Source: an uncultured Alistipes sp.
Lineage (GTDB): Bacteria; Bacteroidota; Bacteroidia; Bacteroidales; UBA932
Direction: 5' to 3'
Assembly (NCBI GenBank): GCA_900544175.1
Contig: UQUN01000006.1
Location: 34,957 to 98,956, forward strand
DNA length: 64,000 nucleotides
This document shows positions 24,581 through 34,055 of this stretch, one piece after another; the first letter of the stretch is position 1, and every line of letters begins with the position of its first letter. Below the pieces are notes generated by a model. That model was not told where the DNA came from. It searched no databases and saw only the letters and a list, made by a program, of their open reading frames with translations. The position numbers were made by a program, and so were the translations under genes.

Positions 24581-26617
24581 ATGAAAGCCTTAAAAACTAT
24601 TACACTGTCCGCAGCGGCATGCATCGCAGGTCTGATGCTTTTCAGCTGCCAGGATGATCCGCAGACAACCGAACCCGCAACCTTCAGTATCGATCAGGAT
24701 ACAGTCTATGCGAAAGCAGAAGGAGGTACATTGTCAGTCCAGTACACCCTTACCAACGCACAGGACGGCCTTTCCGTGCAGCCTGACACCGAGGCCGACT
24801 GGATCAACGGACTGGATGCGTCCCAGACAGGTATCATCTCATTCGTAGTATCCGAGAATACAGAAACTACCAGCCGGGAGGCGGATGTAACCGTAACATA
24901 CGGAGAGCTTCAGGACGGCTTCAAGGTCATACAGGAAGGTACTGTCCCGGATCAGCCGGAGGAGCCATCGGCCTTTGAGATAACCATCACGGATGTCAGC
25001 TCCAACAGCTTCACCATGGACATCATCCCGGAGGACAAGGAACTCACTTTCGACTACGGCGGTATCTCCGTAGCGGACCTGAACACCCTGCCCGACGACG
25101 AGACATTCGTAAACGAATACCTCATCCCGCAATTCCAGGCAACAGCCGATGCCAACGGAATGACATTGGAGCAGTTCCTTGCCCAATATCTGGTATATGG
25201 AGACCAGATCGGTCTGACAGTCCAGGGACTCGCTGCCGAAACCGACTACTACGCGTATGCTGTAGGCATATCCACCACCGGTGAGATGACCACCGAGTTC
25301 GTGAAAGTGCAGGTAACATCCGAGCCTCTGAGCACATTCGACGCGACAATCGAAGTAGATGTGAACGGACCTGATGCAACAGTCACAGTAACACCTGCCG
25401 ATGAAACTATAGGCTGGTATCCTGCTGTATTTATCGGCCAAGGGCACTCCAATGCTGACATGATAGCTTCGGCCCAGAATAGCATAGAGGTAGTCATCTC
25501 GAATTACTCATTTTTCGGGATGTCCAGAGAGCAGGCTGTTGTAGCCCTGACCAATCACGGACAGCTGTCGCTGCAGTTCGAGCTGGATGCCACCTCTGAC
25601 TATACCGCTGCTGCATTCTCCATAGACGCCAACGGCTACATCACTTCCAATCCGGCCATCAAGGAGTTTACTACGGGAGAGGCTGCAATGTCCGACAATC
25701 AGATTTCCCAGGAGATTGTATCCAACAACGGCAGAAAAGTCGAGTACAATATAATAACCACCAACGATGACCCCTATGTGTTCTTCACCTACCAGTACAC
25801 CGGCACCTGGACAGAGATGACCGACCAGCAGATCATAGACTATATCATGGCCAATGAGGATATTAGCTGGATGACCAGATACGGTTCGGTCAGCACATAC
25901 GTCGAAGGCCTGAGACAACAGACTGAGTACATAACATTCGCATTCGGAGTAGACGGAGGCGTAGTCACCACGGAACTGTTCCGATTCCCGTTCACCACGG
26001 CCGAAGCGACCATGAACGATCTGAAGTTCTCGTACAGCTACGGTCCGTACTACAACGGGGATGAGGCCGCCGCCAAATATCCGGACCAGCTTGCAAACGC
26101 TGCAGGCAGAATCCTCTTCCCCGCACAGTATCAGATCGACGGAGAATGGTACGGTATATGGCACGACATCTACTTAGGTGATCTGACCGACAAATCAGAG
26201 TATCCTGACGAGGACGTATACCAGGCTCTGAGAGTAAACGGCAATACATGGTTAAGCGCCACTATAATCTACATACTTGATCCGAATGAGGTATACACCA
26301 TGTGCGGCTTCGTTGAAGCAGGTGACGGCAGTTTCGGCGAGATCTATCGTCAGGTTGTAGGTCCGTTTACACTCGACGGATGCTCGCCCATCGATGATTT
26401 CACGCTGGAGAGCAGCGCGGCGGCATTCTCCAGACAGAATGTCGAATGTCCCTTCAGACCTGTCGACTACATGAGCCCTGTAGAACTGAAATCAGTAAAA
26501 CAGGCGGAGACCGTACAGATGGGACTGTCAACTGAGAAAGAAACCGGCTCCGCTGCCCTGAAGGCTATCGAGGTGGAGGATGTTGTCATCTACAACAACC
26601 TGTCATCGAGACTCTAA
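24581..26617 (+). CDS. BACON-domain lipoprotein with repeated Fn3-like modules (lipoprotein 1)
   Basis: 678 residues with lipobox LFSC (Cys23) followed by acidic QDD, a pattern associated with surface export in Bacteroidota. A BACON domain covers about 35-120 (EGGTLSVQYTLTNAQDG, ADWINGLDASQTGIISF, READVTVTYGELQDGFKVIQ). Then come Fn3-like modules with strand text such as ITITDVSSNSFTMDIIPED and LAAETDYYAYAVGISTTGE, each holding a helical insert (VNEYLIPQFQATADANGMT). The C-terminal third is beta-rich and unrecognised. BACON domains are known as putative carbohydrate or mucin-binding modules. It follows regulator 1. Confidence 0.82.
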   Translation: MKALKTITLSAAACIAGLMLFSCQDDPQTTEPATFSIDQDTVYAKAEGGTLSVQYTLTNAQDGLSVQPDTEADWINGLDASQTGIISFVVSENTETTSREADVTVTYGELQDGFKVIQEGTVPDQPEEPSAFEITITDVSSNSFTMDIIPEDKELTFDYGGISVADLNTLPDDETFVNEYLIPQFQATADANGMTLEQFLAQYLVYGDQIGLTVQGLAAETDYYAYAVGISTTGEMTTEFVKVQVTSEPLSTFDATIEVDVNGPDATVTVTPADETIGWYPAVFIGQGHSNADMIASAQNSIEVVISNYSFFGMSREQAVVALTNHGQLSLQFELDATSDYTAAAFSIDANGYITSNPAIKEFTTGEAAMSDNQISQEIVSNNGRKVEYNIITTNDDPYVFFTYQYTGTWTEMTDQQIIDYIMANEDISWMTRYGSVSTYVEGLRQQTEYITFAFGVDGGVVTTELFRFPFTTAEATMNDLKFSYSYGPYYNGDEAAAKYPDQLANAAGRILFPAQYQIDGEWYGIWHDIYLGDLTDKSEYPDEDVYQALRVNGNTWLSATIIYILDPNEVYTMCGFVEAGDGSFGEIYRQVVGPFTLDGCSPIDDFTLESSAAAFSRQNVECPFRPVDYMSPVELKSVKQAETVQMGLSTEKETGSAALKAIEVEDVVIYNNLSSRL

Positions 26618-26716
26618 TACATTCCATTGCGGGGCTGGCCGCCGTATGCCTGACGGCATCACAGGGGCCGGCCCTGTTTCACTTCCTATAAATTGACCTT
26701 ACAAACAACCATCGCA

Positions 26717-28150
26717 ATGAGACCATTGATCCACACCATAGTATTCTTGAGTCTAACGGCTGCTGTCCTGACCTCATGTGAGGGACAAGGCGGAGAAGAT
26801 CCGGCTCCCTTCGAGTCATCGGTCGGAACGGCCATTCTCGGACATGAGGCCGGAGCGGCGGACACCGTACAGTGTACATTCGCGGATGCCTGGCAGATAA
26901 CCGGAGGTGACAGCGACTGCGATGTCTCCCCGGCTTCAGGCCAGGCCGGACCCGCCGAGCTCGTAGTCACAGCACCCTCCGCCAACCCCGGTCTGTCCGA
27001 GAGGGAGTCCTACCTGACCATCCTGGACGGGGAGAGCACCTACGGCCTTCACATTATCCAGAAAGGCACTCCAGGACTCAGACTCCAAACGTCTTCCTAC
27101 AGTGTAACTTACCGCGACAACACCCTTGAGATTCCTCTGGACGCCAACTTGGAGTTCGAGCCGTCCGCAGATGCTGACTGGCTGCAGATAGGCTCTGTTA
27201 CAGAGTCGGAGCCGGTACTGCTCGGTGACGGCAAGACCACTTCCGACTCCCTGCGCTGCACACTGTCCGTAGACATCAGCGCCAATACCGGTTCTGACAA
27301 CCGCACCGCCGTGCTGACACTCAGCACTGCCGCTGGAGACTACGACATAAACATCTCCCAGCTCGCCCCGCTCCAGGTAGACTGGGAAAAGAAATTCTAC
27401 CGGAGAAGCACTATTCTGAAGTTCACCGCCACCTGGTGCTACAACTGTCCTGTCATGGGCCATGCCCTCAACGATGCCCAGGCGCAGATGCCGGACCGGC
27501 TCATCCAGATGAACATGTACGGAGCCAATTCCGAAGGTGGTCTGACATTCTGGCAATGCGCCAAATTCCAAGGCAGTGACATGTACGATGTAACGGGATT
27601 CCCGACAGGCATCATCAACAACTTCATCAAGGTAAACAACTCCAGGTCCGAGGATCTTACCGAGATATTCACATCCATGACTGATGACGCTGTAAAGAAT
27701 CATCCTGCCGATATCGGCATAAGAGCTCAGATGGCAGTCTCTGAAGGCAAAGTCACAATCAACGCCGACATTGCCGCCAGAGAGCAGAATGACTACAAGA
27801 TCTGCGTATTCCTTGTCGAGAGCGGCATCATCTACCCCCAGGAGGGCGATGCCAGGGACTACGAGCATAATTTTGTAGTACGCGATGTCCTTACAGATGA
27901 TATCTTCGGAGACCCTCTTCAGTCCACGACAGAAAAAGAAATCATAGAATACTCGATTGAGGCGGACCTGCCCAGGTCAGTACTCGTGCCGGAGAACACA
28001 TCGGTGGTGATAGCCGTGCAAAAACCGCGCACGGAAGATACTGAAGGCAGTCCGGCATATCCCAACGTGTCGTATCTCGACCTGGACATCTATGACAACG
28101 CTGTCATAGTACCGGCAAACGGTTCAGTCGAACTCACATACGAAGAATAA
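26717..28150 (+). CDS. BACON-domain lipoprotein with Omp28/thioredoxin-like domain
   Basis: 477 residues from the ATG at 26717, which gives a clean signal peptide and lipobox LTSC; an in-frame TTG at 26693 only adds a polar extension. Two BACON-like domains span about 30-220 (SGQAGPAELVVTAPS, LEIPLDANLEFEPSADADWL, LSTAAGDYDINISQL). From about 230 a thioredoxin-like fold of the Omp28 type follows, with a redox-type pair WCYNCP (Cys241, Cys244) and VTGFPTGIINNF, the cis-Pro region. Partner and reaction are unknown. It lies about 100 bases after lipoprotein 1 and ends at a strong terminator. Confidence 0.82.
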   Translation: MRPLIHTIVFLSLTAAVLTSCEGQGGEDPAPFESSVGTAILGHEAGAADTVQCTFADAWQITGGDSDCDVSPASGQAGPAELVVTAPSANPGLSERESYLTILDGESTYGLHIIQKGTPGLRLQTSSYSVTYRDNTLEIPLDANLEFEPSADADWLQIGSVTESEPVLLGDGKTTSDSLRCTLSVDISANTGSDNRTAVLTLSTAAGDYDINISQLAPLQVDWEKKFYRRSTILKFTATWCYNCPVMGHALNDAQAQMPDRLIQMNMYGANSEGGLTFWQCAKFQGSDMYDVTGFPTGIINNFIKVNNSRSEDLTEIFTSMTDDAVKNHPADIGIRAQMAVSEGKVTINADIAAREQNDYKICVFLVESGIIYPQEGDARDYEHNFVVRDVLTDDIFGDPLQSTTEKEIIEYSIEADLPRSVLVPENTSVVIAVQKPRTEDTEGSPAYPNVSYLDLDIYDNAVIVPANGSVELTYEE

Positions 28151-28168
28151 CCCTTTTCATACCGAGGC

Positions 28169-28203
28169 AGGGGCAGTCCGGATATCCAGGCTGCCCCTTT
28201 TTA
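28169..28203 (+). terminator. Rho-independent terminator after the Omp28-like gene
   Basis: aggggcag (28169-28176) pairs with ctgcccct (28191-28198), followed by a T-run ending at 28203. It closes the regulator 1 lipoprotein cluster. Confidence 0.85.
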
Positions 28204-28211
28204 ACCAGCCA

Positions 28212-28588
28212 CTATTCGTCATATCCTATTTCATTAATCAGCTCCGCATCAATTGCTAAAGTATATGAAGCTGATTTGTAAAACTCATCTAAAAATGAGA
28301 ATGCCCAGTAATCAATATTGAATACTGTCTTTTTTAATATTTTCTCACCGACTTTCACTGTATCACTTTCTTTCATGCATTTCAGGAGCCAGTTAGCAGT
28401 TTCATCAAAATATGCCTTTGCTTCTTGTTCCGACAGGATTTCTCTCGTTTGGTTTTATCTCTCTTATTTTCCCTCTTGATATAAAACTGACAATCTCATT
28501 CGTTTTATTTTCTATACTTAAGTCCGCTTCATAATAACGATCGACAAGGGTAGAACAGCCTTGTGCGAAAAATAATGGGATAAACAAT
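28212..28588 (-). pseudogene. Remnant of a small AT-rich lipoprotein gene
   Basis: Minus-strand frames give FAQGCSTLVDRYYEADL (a lipobox-like start with its first residues missing), KTNEIVSFISRGKIREIKPN, then, after a shift near 28436-28446, ILSEQEAKAYFDETANW and a C-terminus ending NEIGYDE at the stop 28212-28214. The N-terminus is cut at about 28588, where GC-rich sequence of other origin begins, and no start codon is present. The fragment is clearly more AT-rich than its neighbours, suggesting acquired DNA. Family not recognised. Confidence 0.65.
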
Positions 28589-28670
28589 ACTCGACAGGGG
28601 ACTGGCCGGTGTGCTTCCGGAAGAAGCGGGAGAATCTCCTGCACGGTCATGTCGGTAGTGGCCCGCAGTT

Positions 28671-29852
28671 TTACGCCTTAAGCCGAGGCTGAAGATAGAG
28701 CAGACAGGCGAGACAGGCAGCGACGCTGATTATACCGCCGATATAGCCTACAGCACCGACACCGGCCCCTGAGCAGACGAGACCGCCGATGAGGGCTCCG
28801 CCTCCGATACCCACATTATAGATGCCGGAGTAGATGGACATGGCTATGGGAGTATTTTCAGGGACGTTGCGGATTATCTCGGACTGGAATGTCATATTGA
28901 AGAAAGTGTTGGCAAGGCCCCACAGGATACACAGCACAATGATTGACTGGTGGGAAAATGAGGCCGCCTCAAGCAGGAAAAGACTGCCGCAGATGCCAAG
29001 GACCGCGCAGCGCAGGAAAAAGCTCCGGCGGAAATCGAAGTACCGGGAAAATATCATGCTGCCGAGGATACCGGTAGCTCCGAAAAGGGTAAGAATCATG
29101 GTTATGGAGCCAGGTTTGAAACCTGCTGTCTGAGCCAGGAACGGCTCGATGTAGCTGTACGCAGTGAAATGAGCTGTCACAGAAAGGACTGTCACGAGGT
29201 ACAGCGGCATCAGTGCCGGAGTCCTGAGCAGGCCGGGAAGCTGTCTGATGGGAAATGCTTTCTGGCCGGATGTCCGGGGCAATACGGCGGCTATGAAGAG
29301 CAGCACTGCAAAAGAGATGCAGCCTATCAGGAGGAATGTCATCCTCCATCCGGCGGCAAGTCCTATCGCACGGCCCAGGGGCAGGCCGACTATCATGGCG
29401 ATTGATGAACCGGCTACGATCATGCTCAGGGCTGCAGAGCCTTTGCCTGAAGGTGCAATCCTTACGGCCAGCGGGGTGACTATTGACCAGAAGATGGCAT
29501 GAGAGCAGGCCACACCTATCCTGGAAAACATCAACATGGTGAATCCTGTAGACATTGCCGATGCCACGTGGCTGACTACGAAAAGGCTTACGATGCAGAG
29601 CATCAGTTTCTTGGACTCGATGCCCGATACGAGCAGCATCAGAGGCAGGGAAGTGAGGGCCACGACCCAGGCATAGATGGTGATCATCAGCCCGGCACGG
29701 GACTCGGTTATGGAAAAATCGGCCGCAATGTCGCTCAGCAGCCCGATCGGTATGAATTCGGATGTGTTGAAAATGAAAGTGGAAAATGTCAGAGCCAGCA
29801 GCGGCAACCACTCTCTCACCACACTCCTTCTGCCTAATGTGATATTTTGCAT
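28671..29852 (-). CDS. MFS transporter, sugar/drug exporter type (SotB/AraJ-like)
   Basis: 393 residues with 12 predicted TM helices. Early text NTSEFIPIGLLSDIAADF is typical of the AraJ/SotB/YdhP group (the TEFxPxGLLxxIAxDL signature), and VTPLAVRIAPSGKGSAALS and VGLPLGRAIGLAAGWR follow the same family. These export sugars or small drugs by proton antiport. Monocistronic, with its own -7 element upstream. Confidence 0.88.
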   Translation of the reverse strand: MQNITLGRRSVVREWLPLLALTFSTFIFNTSEFIPIGLLSDIAADFSITESRAGLMITIYAWVVALTSLPLMLLVSGIESKKLMLCIVSLFVVSHVASAMSTGFTMLMFSRIGVACSHAIFWSIVTPLAVRIAPSGKGSAALSMIVAGSSIAMIVGLPLGRAIGLAAGWRMTFLLIGCISFAVLLFIAAVLPRTSGQKAFPIRQLPGLLRTPALMPLYLVTVLSVTAHFTAYSYIEPFLAQTAGFKPGSITMILTLFGATGILGSMIFSRYFDFRRSFFLRCAVLGICGSLFLLEAASFSHQSIIVLCILWGLANTFFNMTFQSEIIRNVPENTPIAMSIYSGIYNVGIGGGALIGGLVCSGAGVGAVGYIGGIISVAACLACLLYLQPRLKA

Positions 29853-29875
29853 AAACTCTCTTTTGAAAAAACGCG

Positions 29876-29883
29876 CAAATATA
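29876..29883 (-). promoter_or_regulatory. -7 element of the MFS exporter gene
   Basis: Reads TATATTTG on the minus strand, a full TAnnTTTG match, 23 bases upstream of the ATG at 29852. Confidence 0.6.
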
Positions 29884-29916
29884 TACTGTCTTTCGGGAAA
29901 AACAAGAACCGCATGA

Positions 29917-29954
29917 GCAAAAATCCCCGCCGGGAAATTGTTCCAAGCGGGGAT
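29917..29954 (-). terminator. Rho-independent terminator of the POT transporter operon
   Basis: atccccgc (29923-29930) pairs with gcggggat (29947-29954). On the minus strand the stem is followed by a T-run (plus-strand A-run from about 29920). It lies 24 bases past the stop of the second POT gene. Confidence 0.85.
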
Positions 29955-29978
29955 GATAGAAACTTATGCAGTATGAGA

Positions 29979-31658
29979 CTAATCCTTCGTGGCATTCTCC
30001 AGCTTCTTCATGATCGAGAAGATGAAGACGGCGGAGATGACGCAGAGAGCGATGAGGATGCTCCACAGTACCCAGAGAGGGAGACCGCCCCAGAGCATGC
30101 CGATGATGGAAACCATGTAATTGCCGATGGCTGTGGCCACGAACCAGAGGCCCATCATCATACCCTTGTATTTGGGAGGAGCTACCTTCGATACGAAGGA
30201 GATACCCATCGGGGAGAGGAACAGCTCCGCAAACGTCAGCACGAGATACGTGGATATCAGCACATTCGGAGTAACACGCTGGAATGTCGCGCCTTCTTTC
30301 AGGGCATCAGGAGTAGGCAGGCCGAGAGAGCCGAACACCATAATCAGGAAGCCGAGTGCTGCGATGAACATGCCGATACCGATCTTGCGGGGTGCGGAAG
30401 GCTCCTTGCCCTTGGCGGCCAGTGCTCCGAAGACGGCCATGGACACGGGGGTCAGGGCCACTACGAAGAACGGGTTGAACTGCTGGAATATCTGCGGCAG
30501 CAGGGTGACGGGCTTGTCCCCGAGGGAGCGGTAGCTGAATATCAGGGCCACGACGGAGGCCAGCGTAACAAGTCCGGCTATCAGCTTACTGCGTTTCTTC
30601 TCGGACTGGAATATGGCGAAAGCTCCGTAAACTGCAATGATAATCAGCACGAGATTCAGCACATTGGCAAGTATCCTCGACAGACCGGTCATCTCGGTAG
30701 CCGTATAGTCACGGGCAAAGAAGGTAAGGGTCAGACCGTTCTGCTGGAAAGCCATCCAGAAGAAGATGACTACTGCGAACACGAGCAGCAGGGCTGTGAT
30801 ACGGGACTTGGTCTGTTCCTTGGTAAGTTCCACGACTGGCTGGGTGCTCTTGGCCTCCAGCTCACGCTGGGTAACGTCCGCATGCTTGAAGCTCTTGCGG
30901 AAGCCGAAATAGATCAGAATCGAGAGGACAAGCGACACGCAGGCCACAGCGAAACCCCAGTGATAGGCTCCGGACAGGGTGTCGATGTAGTGCTGGGAGA
31001 ACTGCGTCAGGTCAGTCACATCGGTAACTCCCTGTGCCGTGGCCAGAGTCTGGAAACGGTTCAGAGCATCCGGGGCCATGGAAGACGCACCGGTCAGATA
31101 CTGGTTGGCCAGAGCAGGTATCTCCCCGTTGTAGACCAGTCCTTCCTGTCGGAGACAGAACTCGGTGATCTTTGTAGCCGCTGTGGGTGCGAAGAGCGAA
31201 CCTATGTTGATGGCCATGTAGAACAGCGAGAAGGCGGCATCCCTCTTGGACGAGTATTTGGGATCGTCGTAAAGATTGCCGACCATCACCTGCAGGTTGC
31301 CCTTGAACAGACCGGTTCCCACCGCTATGAGCAGCAGCGAGCCGAACATGGCGATCTTGCCCACAATGTCGCCACCCGTCGGGATAGCAAGGCAGAAGTA
31401 ACCTGCAAACATGACAACAATACCGGAAACTACCATTTTCCCATAGCCGAACTTGTCGGCGAGTATGCCTCCGATGAACGGCATGAAGTAAACTGCCGCC
31501 AGGAAGCCAGCGTAGATATTGGAGGTCACTGCCTCCGAGAAACCGAACTTCGCCTGCAGGAACAGGGTGAAGATCGCAAGCATCGTGTAATAGCCAAAGC
31601 GCTCGCCCGTGTTGGCAAGGGCGAGCGCATACAGGCCTTTTGGTTGACCTTTGAACAT
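29979..31658 (-). CDS. POT/PTR family proton-dependent oligopeptide transporter (second of two)
   Basis: 559 residues with the POT signature near the N-terminus (ANTGERFGYYTMLAIFTLFL, then GGILADKFGYGK) and the ExxERFxYY-type motif used in proton coupling as GERFGYY. FFWMAFQQNGLTLTFFARDY and the late ELFLSPMGISFVSKVAPPKYKG are family hallmarks. It imports di- and tripeptides. It sits 6 bases after a paralogous POT gene, and the pair ends in a terminator, forming a two-gene operon. Confidence 0.93.
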   Translation of the reverse strand: MFKGQPKGLYALALANTGERFGYYTMLAIFTLFLQAKFGFSEAVTSNIYAGFLAAVYFMPFIGGILADKFGYGKMVVSGIVVMFAGYFCLAIPTGGDIVGKIAMFGSLLLIAVGTGLFKGNLQVMVGNLYDDPKYSSKRDAAFSLFYMAINIGSLFAPTAATKITEFCLRQEGLVYNGEIPALANQYLTGASSMAPDALNRFQTLATAQGVTDVTDLTQFSQHYIDTLSGAYHWGFAVACVSLVLSILIYFGFRKSFKHADVTQRELEAKSTQPVVELTKEQTKSRITALLLVFAVVIFFWMAFQQNGLTLTFFARDYTATEMTGLSRILANVLNLVLIIIAVYGAFAIFQSEKKRSKLIAGLVTLASVVALIFSYRSLGDKPVTLLPQIFQQFNPFFVVALTPVSMAVFGALAAKGKEPSAPRKIGIGMFIAALGFLIMVFGSLGLPTPDALKEGATFQRVTPNVLISTYLVLTFAELFLSPMGISFVSKVAPPKYKGMMMGLWFVATAIGNYMVSIIGMLWGGLPLWVLWSILIALCVISAVFIFSIMKKLENATKD

Positions 31659-31664
31659 TGTATA

Positions 31665-33317
31665 TTAAGATTTTTTACCTTCAGTTATTCTCTCGAGCCA
31701 GCGTACCATTCCGAGCATTGCACCCATGGAAACAAGGCATGCTGCCACGAATACGCACCAGGTAGCCCACAAGGGGATAGAGTCGTAGAGTATACCTCCG
31801 ATGAACAACAGTTGATTGCCGATAGCGGTGGCCGCAAGCCAGCAGCCCTGCATAATGCCCTGCAGGTGGGGAGGTGCGACCTTAGATACGAAGGACAGTC
31901 CTAAGGGGCTTATGAACAACTCAGCTGTAGTAAGGATGAAATACATGGCCACCATAACCAGAGGCGAGAGTCTCTGCGATGCATCCAGACCGCCCATTGC
32001 GGCCACTTCCTCACTGGTGGGCAGACCTGCGGAACAGATAGTCAGGAATATGTAAGCCACGGCTGCGATACCCATACCGATACCTATCTTCATAGGTGTA
32101 GACGGCTCCTTGCCGCGATTGCGCAGCCAGCCGAAGATACCGATGATGATAGGTGTCAGGAATACTACGAAGAAAGGATTGACGGACTGGAAAATTTCCG
32201 CTCCTACGATCTGAGTGAATCCAAGGTCGATATTGATGATGTCCAGATTGATGTAATCACGGGCGAAATAAGTCAGGGAATATCCGTTCTGGTGGAATGA
32301 GAACCAGAAGAAGATAACCACCGCGAATACCGCAAACAGGGCGTATATGCGCTGACGTACTTCCTTAGCATCCATCTTGACTTCCTCAACTGTAGGAGTC
32401 TGAGCATTGTTGCTGTCTTTTTTCTCAGTTGCTTTCTTGCTGTGGTCAGGGAGTCTCTTGCGGTTGGCGAGGAAGATAACGAGAGATATCAGCATGGCAA
32501 CGATGGCAGCTGCAAAAGCATAATGGAAACCGGTGCTGAATACGTTGAGGTAGCTGTTCACGAAATCGCCAATGGTGTCGGCCGTATAAGTTGTACCTCC
32601 GGACACCTGGGATGCCAGTTCCATCAGACGGCCGGATGCCTGTTCGGTCATAGCCTGGCCGCCGTCAGAGGCACGCAACCACTGATGGCAGAGTTCAGGA
32701 AGATCGGCGTTATATGCAAATCCCTGCTTGCCGAGCCACCAGTTGCGGATACCGATGGCGATGAATGGTGCGAAGAAACCTCCGATGTTTATGAACATAT
32801 AGAATATCTGGAAACCCACATCACGTTTCTTGGCGTACTCCTTATTGTCGTAAAGTTGTCCGACTACAGCCTGCAGGTTACCTTTGAACAGACCGTTACC
32901 GAAAGCGATGACGAGGAGACCGAAGCATGTCAGGGTCAGGATGACGGCCATATTGGAAACAGGTGTCTCGGTGGGCCATGCTATGATGAAATAGCCCACA
33001 GCCATAAGGATAAGACCAGCCAGGATTGTTCCCTTGTAGTTTCTGGTCTTGTCCGCTATGATGCCTCCTACAAGGGCCAACAAGTATATAGCCGCATAGA
33101 AGACTGAATAAATCAGACCTGTCTGGGTCTTGTTAAGACCGAATTTCGACGAGATGAAGAGAGTCAGGATGGCCATCATGATGTAGAATCCGAAACGCTC
33201 TCCCATGTTTGCCAGCGCAGCGGGTATAAGCCCCTTGGGCTGGCCGTGACGGTTGGTATAGTACACAAATCCCGCAGCGGCGAGAAGGAGTACCGTCATG
33301 ACAATGAATAGAATCAT
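31665..33317 (-). CDS. POT/PTR family proton-dependent oligopeptide transporter (first of two)
   Basis: 550 residues. It starts with an extra N-terminal TM (ILFIVMTVLLLAAAGFVYYT) before the GERFGFYIMMAILTLF signature; otherwise it is colinear with the following gene (FFWFSFHQNGYSLTYFARDY, ELFISPLGLSFVSKVAPPHLQG). The two are clear tandem duplicates that have diverged, probably in peptide range. A lysine/glutamate-rich loop (KKATEKKDSNNAQ) sits mid-protein. Confidence 0.93.
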   Translation of the reverse strand: MILFIVMTVLLLAAAGFVYYTNRHGQPKGLIPAALANMGERFGFYIMMAILTLFISSKFGLNKTQTGLIYSVFYAAIYLLALVGGIIADKTRNYKGTILAGLILMAVGYFIIAWPTETPVSNMAVILTLTCFGLLVIAFGNGLFKGNLQAVVGQLYDNKEYAKKRDVGFQIFYMFINIGGFFAPFIAIGIRNWWLGKQGFAYNADLPELCHQWLRASDGGQAMTEQASGRLMELASQVSGGTTYTADTIGDFVNSYLNVFSTGFHYAFAAAIVAMLISLVIFLANRKRLPDHSKKATEKKDSNNAQTPTVEEVKMDAKEVRQRIYALFAVFAVVIFFWFSFHQNGYSLTYFARDYINLDIINIDLGFTQIVGAEIFQSVNPFFVVFLTPIIIGIFGWLRNRGKEPSTPMKIGIGMGIAAVAYIFLTICSAGLPTSEEVAAMGGLDASQRLSPLVMVAMYFILTTAELFISPLGLSFVSKVAPPHLQGIMQGCWLAATAIGNQLLFIGGILYDSIPLWATWCVFVAACLVSMGAMLGMVRWLERITEGKKS

Positions 33318-33354
33318 AAGTGTAAATTTAAATTAGTAATTCATGTAGCGGTTG

Positions 33355-33362
33355 CAAATATA
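33355..33362 (-). promoter_or_regulatory. -7 element of the POT operon
   Basis: Reads TATATTTG on the minus strand, 37 bases upstream of the first POT gene. Confidence 0.6.
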
Positions 33363-33439
33363 AAAATAAATTTCACACCAGCATAAAGGATTATAAGCAG
33401 ACTTACCCAATGCCTTGGCCGGCGCACCTGTCCGGAAGG

Positions 33440-34009
33440 TTAAACTATCTCGGTATAGACCTTGCCTTTCAAAGCGTCATCCGAGTAGACATGGAGACTG
33501 TGGCCGGTGTCGCTGAGACAGGTGATGCGGTGGATGTGGTTGTCGAAGTCTTCGGAATCCCCGAGTGCGAAGAAACCTCCGGGACGGTCTATTTCCACCG
33601 TCTTGATTTTCCGTGCCCCGGTCTCCGAGACTTTCTCGAAGATCTCGAGCCTGAAAACTCCGTCCGCGAAGTTGTAGGCGGCGAACTGCGGATGGCCGTG
33701 GATGGTGGTGGTATTGCCCCGTTTCCATGACATGACTATGGTCTCCCAGTGCGTTTCGGGGCATCTGCCTATATAACTGCGTATATACTTTGTGTCAGAA
33801 TATTCATTGAAATCCTGCAGGGGATGCTTTCCAAGCCAGTCCATGACATAGCTGCGGAGACTTTCCCCTGTCTGTCCGTCCACTCCATTTCTGCCTGCGG
33901 AGGCATCCCGCACTATGTCCATAAGACCGTTGAAAAACTCCGAATACCCTTCGCGGACAGTGATCTTCCCGGGGAAACTGTTTCCCACAATGCCGGTTTC
34001 TTGCTTCAT
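33440..34009 (-). CDS. Cysteine dioxygenase-like cupin protein
   Basis: 189 residues. The cupin iron motif is present: H104-G-H106 in TTIHGHPQFAAYNFADG and a third His in DNHIHRI (158/160). The CDO catalytic triad equivalents appear in SLHVYSDD as Ser171, His173 and Tyr175. The Cys that forms the Cys-Tyr crosslink in mammalian CDO is replaced (Ala111 by spacing), as in many bacterial members. It likely oxidises cysteine or a related thiol to the sulfinate; which thiol is inference. The gene is alone, 46 bases past the cyclo-ligase fusion gene. Confidence 0.8.
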   Translation of the reverse strand: MKQETGIVGNSFPGKITVREGYSEFFNGLMDIVRDASAGRNGVDGQTGESLRSYVMDWLGKHPLQDFNEYSDTKYIRSYIGRCPETHWETIVMSWKRGNTTTIHGHPQFAAYNFADGVFRLEIFEKVSETGARKIKTVEIDRPGGFFALGDSEDFDNHIHRITCLSDTGHSLHVYSDDALKGKVYTEIV

Positions 34010-34055
34010 AATCGTAATCTTCTTAAAAAAGAATGGAGATTTTGCAAATATCGTG

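Noticed and set aside
29847..31904. A 685-codon open frame on the plus strand opposite the POT transporter genes
   Set aside because: It is rich in His/Arg/Glu/Gly with no family text and lies fully antisense to clear POT proteins; it is a side effect of codon bias.
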